From: CADEED01 sp035765415
GTDB lineage: Bacteria > Pseudomonadota > Gammaproteobacteria > Steroidobacterales > Steroidobacteraceae
NCBI GenBank assembly: GCA_035765415.1
Contig: DASTXR010000073.1
Span: forward strand, 12,803 to 76,802
DNA length: 64,000 bases
Direction: 5' to 3'
This document shows, in pieces, positions 51,051 to 59,682 of this stretch (positions are counted from its first letter, which is position 1; every line of letters begins with the position of its first letter). Both the position numbers and the translations under genes were made by a program. The notes beneath the pieces are model-generated. The model was given only the letters and a program-made list of their open reading frames with translations. It had not been told where the DNA came from and made no database searches.

Positions 51051-53278
51051 GACGCCTGGGCACCCTGGGGCTGATCGCCCTCTGGGTGCTGGTCAGCGGT
51101 GGCCTGCTGCTGCTGCTGGCGCTGTCGGTCCAGAATTCGGTGCAGTTCAGCCGCCTGCAGGCGTGGATCCTGCTGGCCAACGTCATTGCGCTGATCGCCG
51201 TCAGCGTGTTGCTGGCGCGCAAGCTCATCGAGCTGGTGCGCGCGTTCCGTGCCGGCGTCCCGGGATCGCGGCTGACGGCGCGCACGGTGGGCATATTCGG
51301 CTCGCTGGTGGTCGCGCCGCTCATCATCGTCTATCTATTCTCACTCGAGTTCCTGAACCAGGGCATCGACAGCTGGTTCAAGGTCGAGATCAAGCAGGGA
51401 CTCACCGACGCCCTCGAGCTTTCCAGGTCGGCCATCAACGTGCGCATGCGCGAGTACGCACGCAGCACGCAGCTGTTCGCCAACCGGCTGGCCGACAGCC
51501 CTCCCTCGAACTGGGCCGAAGCCACCGACCAGCATCGCGTCGAGAGCGGCGCGCTGGAAGTGGTGGTGTACGGCACGCTGGGCCAGGTGCTGGCGGCAAG
51601 CAGCGCCGGGGCGACGTCCACCAGCCTGCCGCGCGCCTCGGCCGAAGTGACCGCGGCCATTGCCGGAGGCAGCCTCTACTGGAGCCTGGAGCCGTTGTCG
51701 GAAGACGATTACCTCATCAATACGGCCGCGCCTATCGCGACCGGTCCGGGTTCGAGTCAGGGTCGCTTCGTGGTGGCGCAGTATCCGGTGCCGCCGCAGC
51801 TTTCGCGCGTGTCGGAGGCCGTGCAGCATTCCTACTCGCAGCACTACAACCTGACCCAGCAGCGCGAGGGTGTGAAGAACCTGTTCGGCATGACGCTCAC
51901 CCTGGTACTGCTGCTGGCGATGCTCACCGCGATTTACGGCGCTATCTACTCGGCCGAGAAGCTCACGCGGCCGGTCCAGGACCTCATTGCCGGCACACGC
52001 GCGGTCGGCAAGGGCGACTTCGGCACGCGGCTGCCGCTGCCGTCGCGCGACGAAATGGGATTCCTGGTGCACTCGTTCAACGACATGACCAAGCGCCTGC
52101 GCCGCGCACGCGAGGAAACCACGCGCAGCCAGATGGCGGTGGAACGCGAGCGCGAACGGTTGTCGATCATCCTGGCGCGCCTGTCGACGGGCGTAATCGC
52201 CATCGGCCGCGACCTGGTGCTGCGCAGCGCCAACCAGGCGGCCGGCAATATTCTCGGCGCCAGTCTCGAACAGGGCGTGGGCCAGCCGCTGTCGGCGCTC
52301 GCCCCGGGAAACGCGCGTTACGAGCGTTTCGTCGGCGAGGTCACGATGCGCCTTGCCAGGGGCGAGGAAGAATGGCGCGAGCAGCTCGACCTCAAGCCTG
52401 AGGCGGCGGGCGCTCGCGTGCTGGTGTGCGCGTGCACCCCGCTGCCGGGCGACGAACACGCCGAGGATGACGCGTCGGCCCAGGGCGGCTACGTCATCGT
52501 GTTCGACGACATCAGCGCGTTGCTGCAGGCGCAGCGCGACGCGGCCTGGGGCGAAGTCGCGCGCCGGCTGGCGCACGAGATCAAGAACCCGCTAACGCCC
52601 ATCCAGTTGTCCGCCGAACGCATGCGACGCCGCTACCTCGAACACATGACCGGCGAGGACGCGCAGATCCTCGATCGCGCCACCTACACCATCGTGCAGC
52701 AGGTGGAGGCCATGAAAGCGATGGTGAATGCCTTCAGCGAATACGCGCGTGCGCCGGACATGAAGGTCACGAAGTTTCCGCTCAACGCGCTGGTCACCGA
52801 AGTGGCCGACCTGCACCGCGTGCAGGAATCGGGTTTGAAGATCGACGTCGACCTGGACCCGCGCATCGAAAACGTCGAAGCGGACCGCGGCCGCGTGCGC
52901 CAGATCCTCAACAACCTCATCGTCAACGGCGCCGAAGCCGTGGAACACCGGCCCGACGGCCACGTGGTGGCGTCGACGCGGCTGGAGAGTGTGGGCAGTG
53001 CGGAATACGCCACCATTACCGTCACCGACAACGGGCCGGGCTTCTCGCGCGACGTATTGGGGCGTGTGTTCGATCCCTATGTCACCAGCAAGCCGAAAGG
53101 CACAGGATTGGGGCTCGCAATCGTGAAAAAGATTGTCGAGGAGCACGGCGGGCGCGTGGAGGCCGACAATCGGCCGGAAGGTGGTGGCCGCGTGCGTGTA
53201 TCCTTGCCGGTCACAGACGGATCCCGACAGATGGTTGCGCGCGACAGGCGCGCTGAACCCAGGAAGGAGCGAGCATGA
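51032..53278 (+). CDS. ntrY: sensor histidine kinase NtrY
   Basis: A 748-residue membrane kinase. Membrane segments lie at about 10-30, 40-60, 80-100 and 285-305, with a large periplasmic part between the last two. HAMP, PAS (about 380-490) and the HisKA domain with VARRLAHEIKNPLTPIQLSAERMRRRY (phospho-acceptor His) follow. The ATPase domain shows NNLIVNGAEAV (N box), DNGPGF (G1) and GTGLGLAIVKKIVEEHGG (G2). It phosphorylates NtrX in a nitrogen- or envelope-related pathway. ATG 51032 was preferred over GTG 51023. Confidence 0.95.
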   Translation: MVPAALRRLGTLGLIALWVLVSGGLLLLLALSVQNSVQFSRLQAWILLANVIALIAVSVLLARKLIELVRAFRAGVPGSRLTARTVGIFGSLVVAPLIIVYLFSLEFLNQGIDSWFKVEIKQGLTDALELSRSAINVRMREYARSTQLFANRLADSPPSNWAEATDQHRVESGALEVVVYGTLGQVLAASSAGATSTSLPRASAEVTAAIAGGSLYWSLEPLSEDDYLINTAAPIATGPGSSQGRFVVAQYPVPPQLSRVSEAVQHSYSQHYNLTQQREGVKNLFGMTLTLVLLLAMLTAIYGAIYSAEKLTRPVQDLIAGTRAVGKGDFGTRLPLPSRDEMGFLVHSFNDMTKRLRRAREETTRSQMAVERERERLSIILARLSTGVIAIGRDLVLRSANQAAGNILGASLEQGVGQPLSALAPGNARYERFVGEVTMRLARGEEEWREQLDLKPEAAGARVLVCACTPLPGDEHAEDDASAQGGYVIVFDDISALLQAQRDAAWGEVARRLAHEIKNPLTPIQLSAERMRRRYLEHMTGEDAQILDRATYTIVQQVEAMKAMVNAFSEYARAPDMKVTKFPLNALVTEVADLHRVQESGLKIDVDLDPRIENVEADRGRVRQILNNLIVNGAEAVEHRPDGHVVASTRLESVGSAEYATITVTDNGPGFSRDVLGRVFDPYVTSKPKGTGLGLAIVKKIVEEHGGRVEADNRPEGGGRVRVSLPVTDGSRQMVARDRRAEPRKERA

Positions 53279-54642
53279 GCGCCGCGCACATTCTGGTTGT
53301 CGACGATGAAGCCGACATCCGAGGCCTCCTCAAGGAAATCCTTTCCGAGGAGGGTTATGACGTGGACGTCGCCGGTGACGCCGGCCAGGCGCGCGCTTCC
53401 CGCGCACGCCAGCTACCCGACCTCGTACTGCTCGACATCTGGATGCCGGACACCGACGGCATCACGCTGTTGCGCGAGTGGCAGGGGGCGTCCGCCGATG
53501 TGTCCTGCCCCGTGGTCATGATGTCCGGGCACGGCACGGTCGAAACCGCCGTCGAGGCCACGCGCCTCGGCGCCTTCGATTTCGTCGAGAAGCCTTTGTC
53601 GCTGCAGAAACTGCTGCGTACCGTGGAGCGCGCATTAGAGGCTGGAAAAAGGAAGCGCCACGCGGGCAAGTTGTTAGCGGCCTCGCCGGGCGTGCCGGTC
53701 GGGCGCAGCCGCGTCATGCAGCAGCTGCGCGCCGATCTCGCGCAGATCGCCACCAACGATTCCCCGGTGCTGCTGGTGGGCGAAACCGGGACGGGCCGCG
53801 AGGCCTTCGCGCGATTCATCCACGACGCCAGCCCGCGCGCGGCGCGGCCGTTCGTCACGCTCATTTCCAGCACGCTGCGCGGTGAAGGCGCCGAGCAGGT
53901 GTTGTTCGGCACCGAGGCCGGCGGCCAGGTCGCTCCCGGTGTCCTCGAGCGCGCCGGCGCCGGCACGCTGTTCATCAACGAGATCGAAGACCTGCCGCCG
54001 CAATCGCAGCGCGCATTGCTCGGCACGCTCGAGAGCGGTCAGTACACGCGCGTTGGCGGCAGCACGCCGGTGCCGTTCAAGGCGCGCATGCTTTCGTCCG
54101 CGCGCCCCGGCATCGAAAGCCGTGGCGAGGATTTCCGCCGTGACCTGCTCGCGCACCTGAACACTCTCATCGTGCGTGTGCCGCCGCTGCGTGAATACAC
54201 CGAAGACGTCCCCGACCTGCTGCGCCACTACGTGGACCGCATGGTGGACGGCGAGGGCCTGCAGTTCCGCAAGTTCAGCGTCGCGGCCCAGAACCGGCTG
54301 CGCAACTACCCCTGGCCCGACAACGTGCGCGAGCTCAAGAACCTCGTTCAGCGCCTGTTGCTGCAGGGCGGAGGCGAAGAGATCCGCCTCGAAGAAATCG
54401 AACGCGAGCTCGCGGCCCAGGCGCCGAGTGTCGAGCCGCTGGTCAAGCAGGACCTGCTCGCGCTGCCGCTGCGCGAGGCCCGCGAACAGTTCGAGCGTGC
54501 CTATCTGCAGCAGCAGCTGCTGCTGTGCAATGGCAAGGTCGGCCAGCTCGCCAAGCGCGTCGGCATGGAGCGCACGCACCTGTACCGCAAGCTGCGGTCG
54601 CTGGGCGTCGACTTCCGCAACATCACGGACGACTCGGAATAA
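53275..54642 (+). CDS. ntrX: response regulator NtrX with degenerate AAA+ domain
   Basis: A 455-residue regulator. The receiver is intact (Asp10/Asp11, phospho-acceptor Asp54, Ser83, Lys105). The AAA+ domain is not: Walker A is GETGTGREA with Arg174 for Lys, the GAFTGA loop is missing (LFGTEAGGQVAPGVLER in its place) and Walker B is LFINEIED with Asn for Asp. The helix-turn-helix at the C-terminus (GKVGQLAKRVGMERTHLYRKLRSLGV) is normal. It should bind DNA but is unlikely to activate sigma-54 by the classical route. It overlaps ntrY (ATGA). It ends Glu-TAA inside the palindrome shared with the next gene. Confidence 0.93.
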   Translation: MSAAHILVVDDEADIRGLLKEILSEEGYDVDVAGDAGQARASRARQLPDLVLLDIWMPDTDGITLLREWQGASADVSCPVVMMSGHGTVETAVEATRLGAFDFVEKPLSLQKLLRTVERALEAGKRKRHAGKLLAASPGVPVGRSRVMQQLRADLAQIATNDSPVLLVGETGTGREAFARFIHDASPRAARPFVTLISSTLRGEGAEQVLFGTEAGGQVAPGVLERAGAGTLFINEIEDLPPQSQRALLGTLESGQYTRVGGSTPVPFKARMLSSARPGIESRGEDFRRDLLAHLNTLIVRVPPLREYTEDVPDLLRHYVDRMVDGEGLQFRKFSVAAQNRLRNYPWPDNVRELKNLVQRLLLQGGGEEIRLEEIERELAAQAPSVEPLVKQDLLALPLREAREQFERAYLQQQLLLCNGKVGQLAKRVGMERTHLYRKLRSLGVDFRNITDDSE

Positions 54643-54701
54643 AAAAGGGGACAGATCTATTTTCCTCCGCGGAAAATAGATCTGTCCCCTTTTTTATTCC
54701 G
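54635..54701. repeat. 31-bp perfect palindrome (element copy 3), bidirectional terminator
   Basis: Perfect 31-bp arms (54635-54665 and 54671-54701) flank a TCCGC loop. The 19-nt core GGGGACAGATCTATTTTCC matches the arms at 1573 and 31366 in length and ends. Each arm carries CGGAATAA, which gives the last Glu codon and the stop of ntrX on the plus strand and of capA on the minus strand. Six A before and six T after the stem make it a good terminator in both directions. Confidence 0.92.
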
Positions 54702-55821
54702 TGACGGACAGCCGTCCGTCGTCGCCAATCTTCAGGCTGCCGGTCGGGAAGGCCGTGGTCGTCAGCGACTGCAGCAGCTTGATGACGCCCTTGTCCGGAT
54801 CGGGCGCCGGGCCCGCCGGGCGAATCTGGATCGTGGGCTCGATGCGGCCCGACACGAACCTGCCTTCGTCGTCCAGCGTCACCAGCAGTATGGGCGCGAT
54901 GCCGCGGATGCCTTCCACGCTGATGCCGTAGTACGTGGCGAAATTTCCGAGGCTGTAGGCGATCAGCCGGTCCCTGTAGATCTCCAGCGGCCGCACGACG
55001 TGCGGCCCATGTCCGAGCACGATGTCGGCGCCGGCATCGATCATCGCGCGCGCGAACTCGACCACGTTGCCACGATCTTCGCCCGCGAAGATTTCACGCG
55101 CGAACGGCAGCACTTCGGCGCCGTTGCCTTCGGCGCCGCCGTGGAACGACACGATGACGATGTCGTGTTTCGCCGCGAGCTCCGTCACGAGCGGCAGACC
55201 GATCTGCGGATCGTTGAGCGAGTTCGAACCCACGTTGGGGGCAAAGGCCACCATGGCCACGCGCCGGCCATTGGCGATGAAACTCGCGGCGGTGCCTTCG
55301 CGACCCGAGTGGTGGATGCCCGCCGCATCGAGCGCCGCCATGCTCGATGAACGGCCTTCCTCGCCGAAGTCCCGCGCGTGGTTGTTAGCCAGGCTCAGCA
55401 CGTCGAATCCCGCGAGTTTGAAATACGTGGCGTAACGCGCCGGCGTGCGGAACAGGAAGCATATCTTCTTGTTCTTGCACTGCTTGACCGGTTCGCCGCC
55501 ATCCTGCAGCACTCCTTCGAGATTGCCGAAGGTGACGTCGGGCTTCTCGAGAATCGGCGTCACGGCGTCGAAGAACGACAGGCCATCGTCATCGGGCAGG
55601 ATGTTCTCGGGAAAGTCCGTGCCCAGCATCATGTCGCCGACCGCCGCGAGCGTGAGCCCCGGATGCGTCGGCGGTGGAATCGGCGGCGTTTCCGGTGTCG
55701 CCGCGGCCTGTGCCGGCGGCGGGGTCGCGGGCGGAGCCGCGGGCGGCTGCGCGGCGCAGGCCACCAGCAGCGTCAGCAATGCCGCGCCAGCCGGAAGTCC
55801 CAGGTGCGGCGTGCGCCGCAT
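54694..55821 (-). CDS. CapA-family (poly-gamma-glutamate synthesis-like) lipoprotein
   Basis: A 375-residue protein. The signal peptide ends in LVAC, a lipobox, and a Pro/Ala-rich linker follows (24-55). The PGA_cap domain starts with LTLAAVGDMMLGTDFPENIL; NLEGVL, LANNHARDFGEEG, FAPNVGSN and the HGPHVVRPLEIY and YSLGNF motifs are the calcineurin-like metallophosphatase-fold signatures of CapA. A role in capsule or polyglutamate handling is the family label; the activity here is unknown. It ends Glu-TAA within the palindrome. The SPOR gene lies 4 bases upstream. Confidence 0.9.
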   Translation of the reverse strand: MRRTPHLGLPAGAALLTLLVACAAQPPAAPPATPPPAQAAATPETPPIPPPTHPGLTLAAVGDMMLGTDFPENILPDDDGLSFFDAVTPILEKPDVTFGNLEGVLQDGGEPVKQCKNKKICFLFRTPARYATYFKLAGFDVLSLANNHARDFGEEGRSSSMAALDAAGIHHSGREGTAASFIANGRRVAMVAFAPNVGSNSLNDPQIGLPLVTELAAKHDIVIVSFHGGAEGNGAEVLPFAREIFAGEDRGNVVEFARAMIDAGADIVLGHGPHVVRPLEIYRDRLIAYSLGNFATYYGISVEGIRGIAPILLVTLDDEGRFVSGRIEPTIQIRPAGPAPDPDKGVIKLLQSLTTTAFPTGSLKIGDDGRLSVTE

Positions 55822-55825
55822 CTAA

Positions 55826-56410
55826 CTAATCTCCCACCCGGATGACCAGCGCATCGTCGAAATCCGCGGCGCGCAGCCGCGCGCGCAGCCGGTTGAGCTC
55901 GGTGAGGTCGGTGATGGGCCCGATGCGCACGCGGTGCCAGACATCTTCGTCCACGGCGACGCGCTGCACGCTGGCATCGATGCCCTGCATCTTGAGCTGC
56001 GCGCGGATGCGGTCGGCCTCGGACTGCTGGCGATAGGAACCCGCCTGCAGCACATAAACGCCGGGGCGTTCGATGTTCGCGGGCGTGGCGCCGCGATCGC
56101 TGGCCACTTCGCGCTCCTTCTCCGGCACCACCACCTCGAACTTGGGCAGCATGTCGTAGAAGTCGTAGTTCTTGGCCCCTTCGTCGGCTTCGCCGGCGGC
56201 CACCTTGTCGGCGCGCGGCTCGGGCTTCGGCACGGCGGCGAGTTCGGTGTCGGCGTTTTTCTCGCGGTAGTTCTGCCAGATCAGCACGAACAGCGAGAGC
56301 GACAGGCCCACCGCGACGCCGACCCCGAACTCGCGCCAGCGGCTGACATCGAACTTGAGGCTGCCCGGGCGGGCGCGCTTGAAATCGCGACTGGTGATTT
56401 TTGCGACCAG
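55826..56410 (-). CDS. SPOR-domain (FtsN-like) protein with a non-canonical start
   Basis: About 194 residues. A short cytoplasmic N-terminus (ITSRDFKRARPGS) resembles the RDYVRR motif of FtsN. One membrane segment follows (about 28-46, FGVGVAVGLSLSLFVLIW), then a periplasmic linker and a C-terminal SPOR domain (about 115-190, GVYVLQAGSYRQQSEADRIRAQLKMQGIDASV). SPOR domains bind denuded glycan at the septum. No ATG, GTG or TTG occurs in frame between the argS region and this sequence. A CTG (56410-56408) has AGGAG eight bases upstream, overlapping the argS stop, and is my choice. The gene is coupled to argS. Confidence 0.82.
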   Translation of the reverse strand: MVAKITSRDFKRARPGSLKFDVSRWREFGVGVAVGLSLSLFVLIWQNYREKNADTELAAVPKPEPRADKVAAGEADEGAKNYDFYDMLPKFEVVVPEKEREVASDRGATPANIERPGVYVLQAGSYRQQSEADRIRAQLKMQGIDASVQRVAVDEDVWHRVRIGPITDLTELNRLRARLRAADFDDALVIRVGD

Positions 56411-56421
56411 GACTGCGGCTC

Positions 56422-58173
56422 CTACATCGTCTCGGGCGCGGAGACGCCGAGAATGCCGAGCCCGTTGCGGATCACCTGTTGTACGGCCAGCACCAGCGTC
56501 AGGCGCGCGTTGCGCAAGGGCGCTTCCTCGACGATGAACTGTTCGGCGTTGTAATAGGTGTGCAGCGTGTTCGCAAGATCGCGCAGGAAATGGACCAGGG
56601 AGTGCGGCGCGCGCGCGAGCGCGGCATGTTCGACGATCTCCGGATACTTCGACACGGCCGTGAGCACCGCCTGTTCGTGCACGTTCGTAAGAAGCGAGAG
56701 GTCGGCCGCCGCGGCGTCGTACGTGTAGCCCTTCGAGCCGAGCTGCTTCATGACCGAAGCCACGCGCGCGTGCGCGTACTGGATGTAGTACACGGGGTTT
56801 TCGTTGGAGCGCGACTTCGCCAGCTCGAGGTCGAAGTCCAGCGCCTGGTCGTGGCTGCGCAGCAGGTAGAAGAACCGGCAGGCGTCGTTGCCCACTTCGT
56901 TGCGCAGCTCGCGCAGCGTCACGAAATTGCCTTCGCGCTTGCCCATGGCCAGCTTCTCGCCGCCGCGGAACAGGCTCACGAGCTGCAGGAGCGTGACTTC
57001 GAAGCAATCGGCCGGCGCACCCAGTGCAATCAACGCGCCGCGCACGCGCGAGACGTAGCCGTGATGATCGGCGCCCCAGACGTCGATGAGCAGATCGTGG
57101 CCGCGCAGGCGCTTGTCGTAGTGGTAAGCGATGTCCGCCGCGAAATAGGTGCCGACACCGTTCTCGCGAATGATCACGCGGTCTTCGTCGTCGCCGTAAT
57201 CCGTGGACTTGAACCAGGTGGCGCCGTCCTTCACGTAGGCGTGGCCGCTCGCACGCAGCGCTTCGAGCGTCTTCTCGATGGCGCCGCTCTTGTGCAGCTC
57301 GCGCTCCGAATACCAGTGGTCGAAGCGCACACCGAACTCTTCGAGGTCGTTGCGGATGTCGGCCATCATGGCGTCGCGCGAGAAGATCACGACGGAGTCG
57401 AATTCTTCGGCGCCCAGTTCACGGCGCGCGTTTTCGATGAGCCCGTCGATGTGTTTGTCCTTGTCGCCGGCGGGTGCATCCGGAGGCGCGCCGCGCGTGA
57501 CGTCCATGGCCGCCCGCTTGAGCGCCTCGCCGCGCTTCGCGTGCAGCGCGCGCGCCACGGGCAGGATGTATTCGGCGCGATAACCGTTCGACGGGAACGC
57601 GATGGGTTCGCCGCACAGCTCGAGATAACGTAGATAGACGCTGATCGCCAGGATGTCGATCTGCCGTCCTGCATCGTTGATGTAGTACTCGCGGTACGTC
57701 GAGTGCCCGGTGGCCTCGAGCAGGTTGCCCAACGTGGCGCCGTACGCGGCGCCGCGGCCGTGCCCCACGTGCATCGGGCCCGTGGGATTCGCGGACACGA
57801 ACTCGATCATCACCTTGCGACCCGCGCCCACCGTGCTGCGTCCGTAGGCAGCGCCCTGCGCCGCCACATTCTTGAGCGGCGTGAACCACGCGTCCCTGGC
57901 CAGGCGGAAATTGATGAAACCCGCTCCGGCTACCTCCGCGCTGGAAACCAGCGGGCTCTTCGGCAGCGCGGCCACCAGCGCCTGCGCCAGCTCGCGCGGA
58001 TTCTTGCGCGCCGCCTTGGCGATACGCATGGCAATGTTGCTCTGGAAGTCGCCGTGCTGCACATCGCGCGCACGCTCGACCACCACCTGGGCGGGGTCGG
58101 CCGCCTCGGACAAAACCGCGGGAACAAGTGATCGCAGCGCCTCACGAAGCAGGCGCTCAAGGTCGGATTTCAC
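56422..58173 (-). CDS. argS: arginyl-tRNA synthetase
   Basis: A 583-residue class I synthetase. The N-terminal Arg-tRNA domain is followed by SANPTGPMHVGHGRGAAYGATL (HIGH-type) and LAMGKREGNFVTL (KMSKS-type). The C-terminal anticodon-binding DALR domain contains YIQYAHARVASVMKQL. E. coli ArgS is 577. The last residues APETM-TAG overlap the leader of the SPOR gene. Confidence 0.97.
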   Translation of the reverse strand: MKSDLERLLREALRSLVPAVLSEAADPAQVVVERARDVQHGDFQSNIAMRIAKAARKNPRELAQALVAALPKSPLVSSAEVAGAGFINFRLARDAWFTPLKNVAAQGAAYGRSTVGAGRKVMIEFVSANPTGPMHVGHGRGAAYGATLGNLLEATGHSTYREYYINDAGRQIDILAISVYLRYLELCGEPIAFPSNGYRAEYILPVARALHAKRGEALKRAAMDVTRGAPPDAPAGDKDKHIDGLIENARRELGAEEFDSVVIFSRDAMMADIRNDLEEFGVRFDHWYSERELHKSGAIEKTLEALRASGHAYVKDGATWFKSTDYGDDEDRVIIRENGVGTYFAADIAYHYDKRLRGHDLLIDVWGADHHGYVSRVRGALIALGAPADCFEVTLLQLVSLFRGGEKLAMGKREGNFVTLRELRNEVGNDACRFFYLLRSHDQALDFDLELAKSRSNENPVYYIQYAHARVASVMKQLGSKGYTYDAAAADLSLLTNVHEQAVLTAVSKYPEIVEHAALARAPHSLVHFLRDLANTLHTYYNAEQFIVEEAPLRNARLTLVLAVQQVIRNGLGILGVSAPETM

Positions 58174-58311
58174 GGGGGGAACCTGTCTGGAACTCGATTA
58201 AGCCGGCGCGATCTTAACAAGTCTCGCGCCCTGGAAACCCCGCCTGTAAACCAATTGACGGCGTCCCCGTTGATCCCCGTGCAGGCCTCATATTCCACAG
58301 GAGATTCCCCG

Positions 58312-58779
58312 ATGAAGACCCCTTTTTACGTCCTTGGCCTGGCCGTGCTGTTCGCGGGCCCCGCCATGGCGGGCGATACGCCCAAATCCGACGCGCCGCG
58401 CGCAATGAAAGCGGACAAAGATGGCGACGGACGCGTGTCGCGCGCCGAGGCCACGGGTTCCGGCGCCGAGCGTTCCGGCGAATGGTTCGACAAGGTCGAC
58501 CTGAACAAGGACGGCTATGTCACGCAGGATGAAATGAAACAGGCCCGCGAGACGCGTGGCTCGAAGCACGGCGACATGAAGCAAAAAAAGGAAGCCCGTT
58601 TCAAGGAAGCTGATGCCAACAGCGATGGCCAGATTTCGCTCGACGAGGCCCAAGCGAAGATGCCCGGCGTGGCGGAGCGCTTCAGCACGCTGGATACCGA
58701 CAAGAACGGAATGCTGAGCAAGGACGAGCTCAAGCACGGCTCGCATCACCGCCAGCCGAAGCCCGAGCCCCAGAGCTGA
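58312..58779 (+). CDS. secreted four-EF-hand protein
   Basis: A 155-residue protein with a signal peptide (1-20, PAMAGD). Four EF-hand loops are visible: DKDGDGRVSRAE, DLNKDGYVTQDE, DANSDGQISLDE and DTDKNGMLSKDE. All keep the Asp/Gly/Glu pattern of calcium loops. The middle is Lys-rich and helical. It is likely a periplasmic calcium binder or buffer. AGGAG lies eight bases before ATG 58312. It is followed by a bidirectional terminator. Confidence 0.9.
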   Translation: MKTPFYVLGLAVLFAGPAMAGDTPKSDAPRAMKADKDGDGRVSRAEATGSGAERSGEWFDKVDLNKDGYVTQDEMKQARETRGSKHGDMKQKKEARFKEADANSDGQISLDEAQAKMPGVAERFSTLDTDKNGMLSKDELKHGSHHRQPKPEPQS

Positions 58780-58810
58780 GCGCCGGAACAGGATCGACAG
58801 GTTGAAAATG

Positions 58811-58845
58811 AAAGCGGCGGGACCTCGAGGTCCCGCCGCTTTTTT
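58811..58845. terminator. bidirectional terminator between EF-hand and Gly-rich genes
   Basis: AAAGCGGCGGGACCTC (58811-58826) and its exact complement (58827-58842) form a 16-bp stem with the loop inside CTCGAG. Six T follow on the plus strand, and TTTCATTTT on the minus strand. It serves both convergent genes. Confidence 0.9.
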
Positions 58846-58856
58846 CATGGACCGCT

Positions 58857-59558
58857 TTACTGCGGCCGGCTGGCGCTCACCGATGCGTCGCCGTTGGCAT
58901 TCGCATTCCCGTTGACCGAGACAGGTGCCGAGAGGTCGCGCGGCTGACCCGTCCCGCTGGTCGCGGGCATCGTGCCGGTCAGCGAGCCCGACCCGCTGGC
59001 GTCACCCTTTCCCGAGAGTTCAGGCAGCGCCGGCAACGCAGCCGGAGTGGCGGGTGAGCTCGGCGCCGGGGGCGCACTGGGCGTCGCAGGCGCGGCGTCC
59101 TTCACCGCGTCGATCGAGCCGGTGAGATTACCGGCCAGGTCACCGTTCGCGGCGCCCGTGGCTCCCGACAATGCGCCGTTGGCGGAACCGGCGACATTAC
59201 CCGCGGCATTCACGCCGCCGGCAATTCCGTTCGTCGCGGAGGACGCGGTGTTCTGGACGGTGTCGCGCGTGGTCGCTGCGCGGTCGCGAACACGACCCGT
59301 GGTCTCACGAGTTCGCTCCACGGCGTCGCCCGCATGCCGGCTCAGCGCGCCAGTGCGCTCGATGCTGCCGCCGAGGGCGCCGTTCACGCCGCCCTGGCCC
59401 ATGCCTCCGACGGAACCCATGCCGCTGCCGAGCGTGCCGCCCAGCGAACCGCCCAGTCCGCCGCCCGCGCCGCCGCCGAGAATCTGGGCCTGCAGCGCCG
59501 GGGCGCCGCAGATCACCGCGAGCACCGCGACCGGCTTGATCAAGTATTTGATATTCAT
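58857..59558 (-). CDS. secreted Gly/Ala-rich low-complexity protein
   Basis: A 233-residue protein with a signal peptide (1-24, ALQAQ). The mature part starts with a Gly-rich stretch (ILGGGAGGGLGGSLGGTLGSG, about 25-65). A basic helix (RDRAATTRDTVQNTASS) and a Gly/Asn/Ala region follow, then a Pro-rich linker and a Ser/Thr/Ala-rich end. No family recognised. The composition is that of a surface or matrix component. It sits between the EF-hand gene and the second subtilase, both also secreted. Confidence 0.65.
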   Translation of the reverse strand: MNIKYLIKPVAVLAVICGAPALQAQILGGGAGGGLGGSLGGTLGSGMGSVGGMGQGGVNGALGGSIERTGALSRHAGDAVERTRETTGRVRDRAATTRDTVQNTASSATNGIAGGVNAAGNVAGSANGALSGATGAANGDLAGNLTGSIDAVKDAAPATPSAPPAPSSPATPAALPALPELSGKGDASGSGSLTGTMPATSGTGQPRDLSAPVSVNGNANANGDASVSASRPQ

Positions 59559-59682
59559 GTCTTTGCTCCTGAGTTGCTGGTTTGCGTGCCGCGGAAATTC
59601 CGCAGCTCTCAGGAGGTACTACGCCCGGGACGGCCGATTTCTTCCCAAGCCAGGGAAAGGAATCGATTTGACTTAACTCATT

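Noticed and set aside
56411..57007. Long upstream extension of the SPOR frame into argS with a start at 57007
   Set aside because: Would overlap 590 bases of argS and encode Arg-rich shadow sequence.
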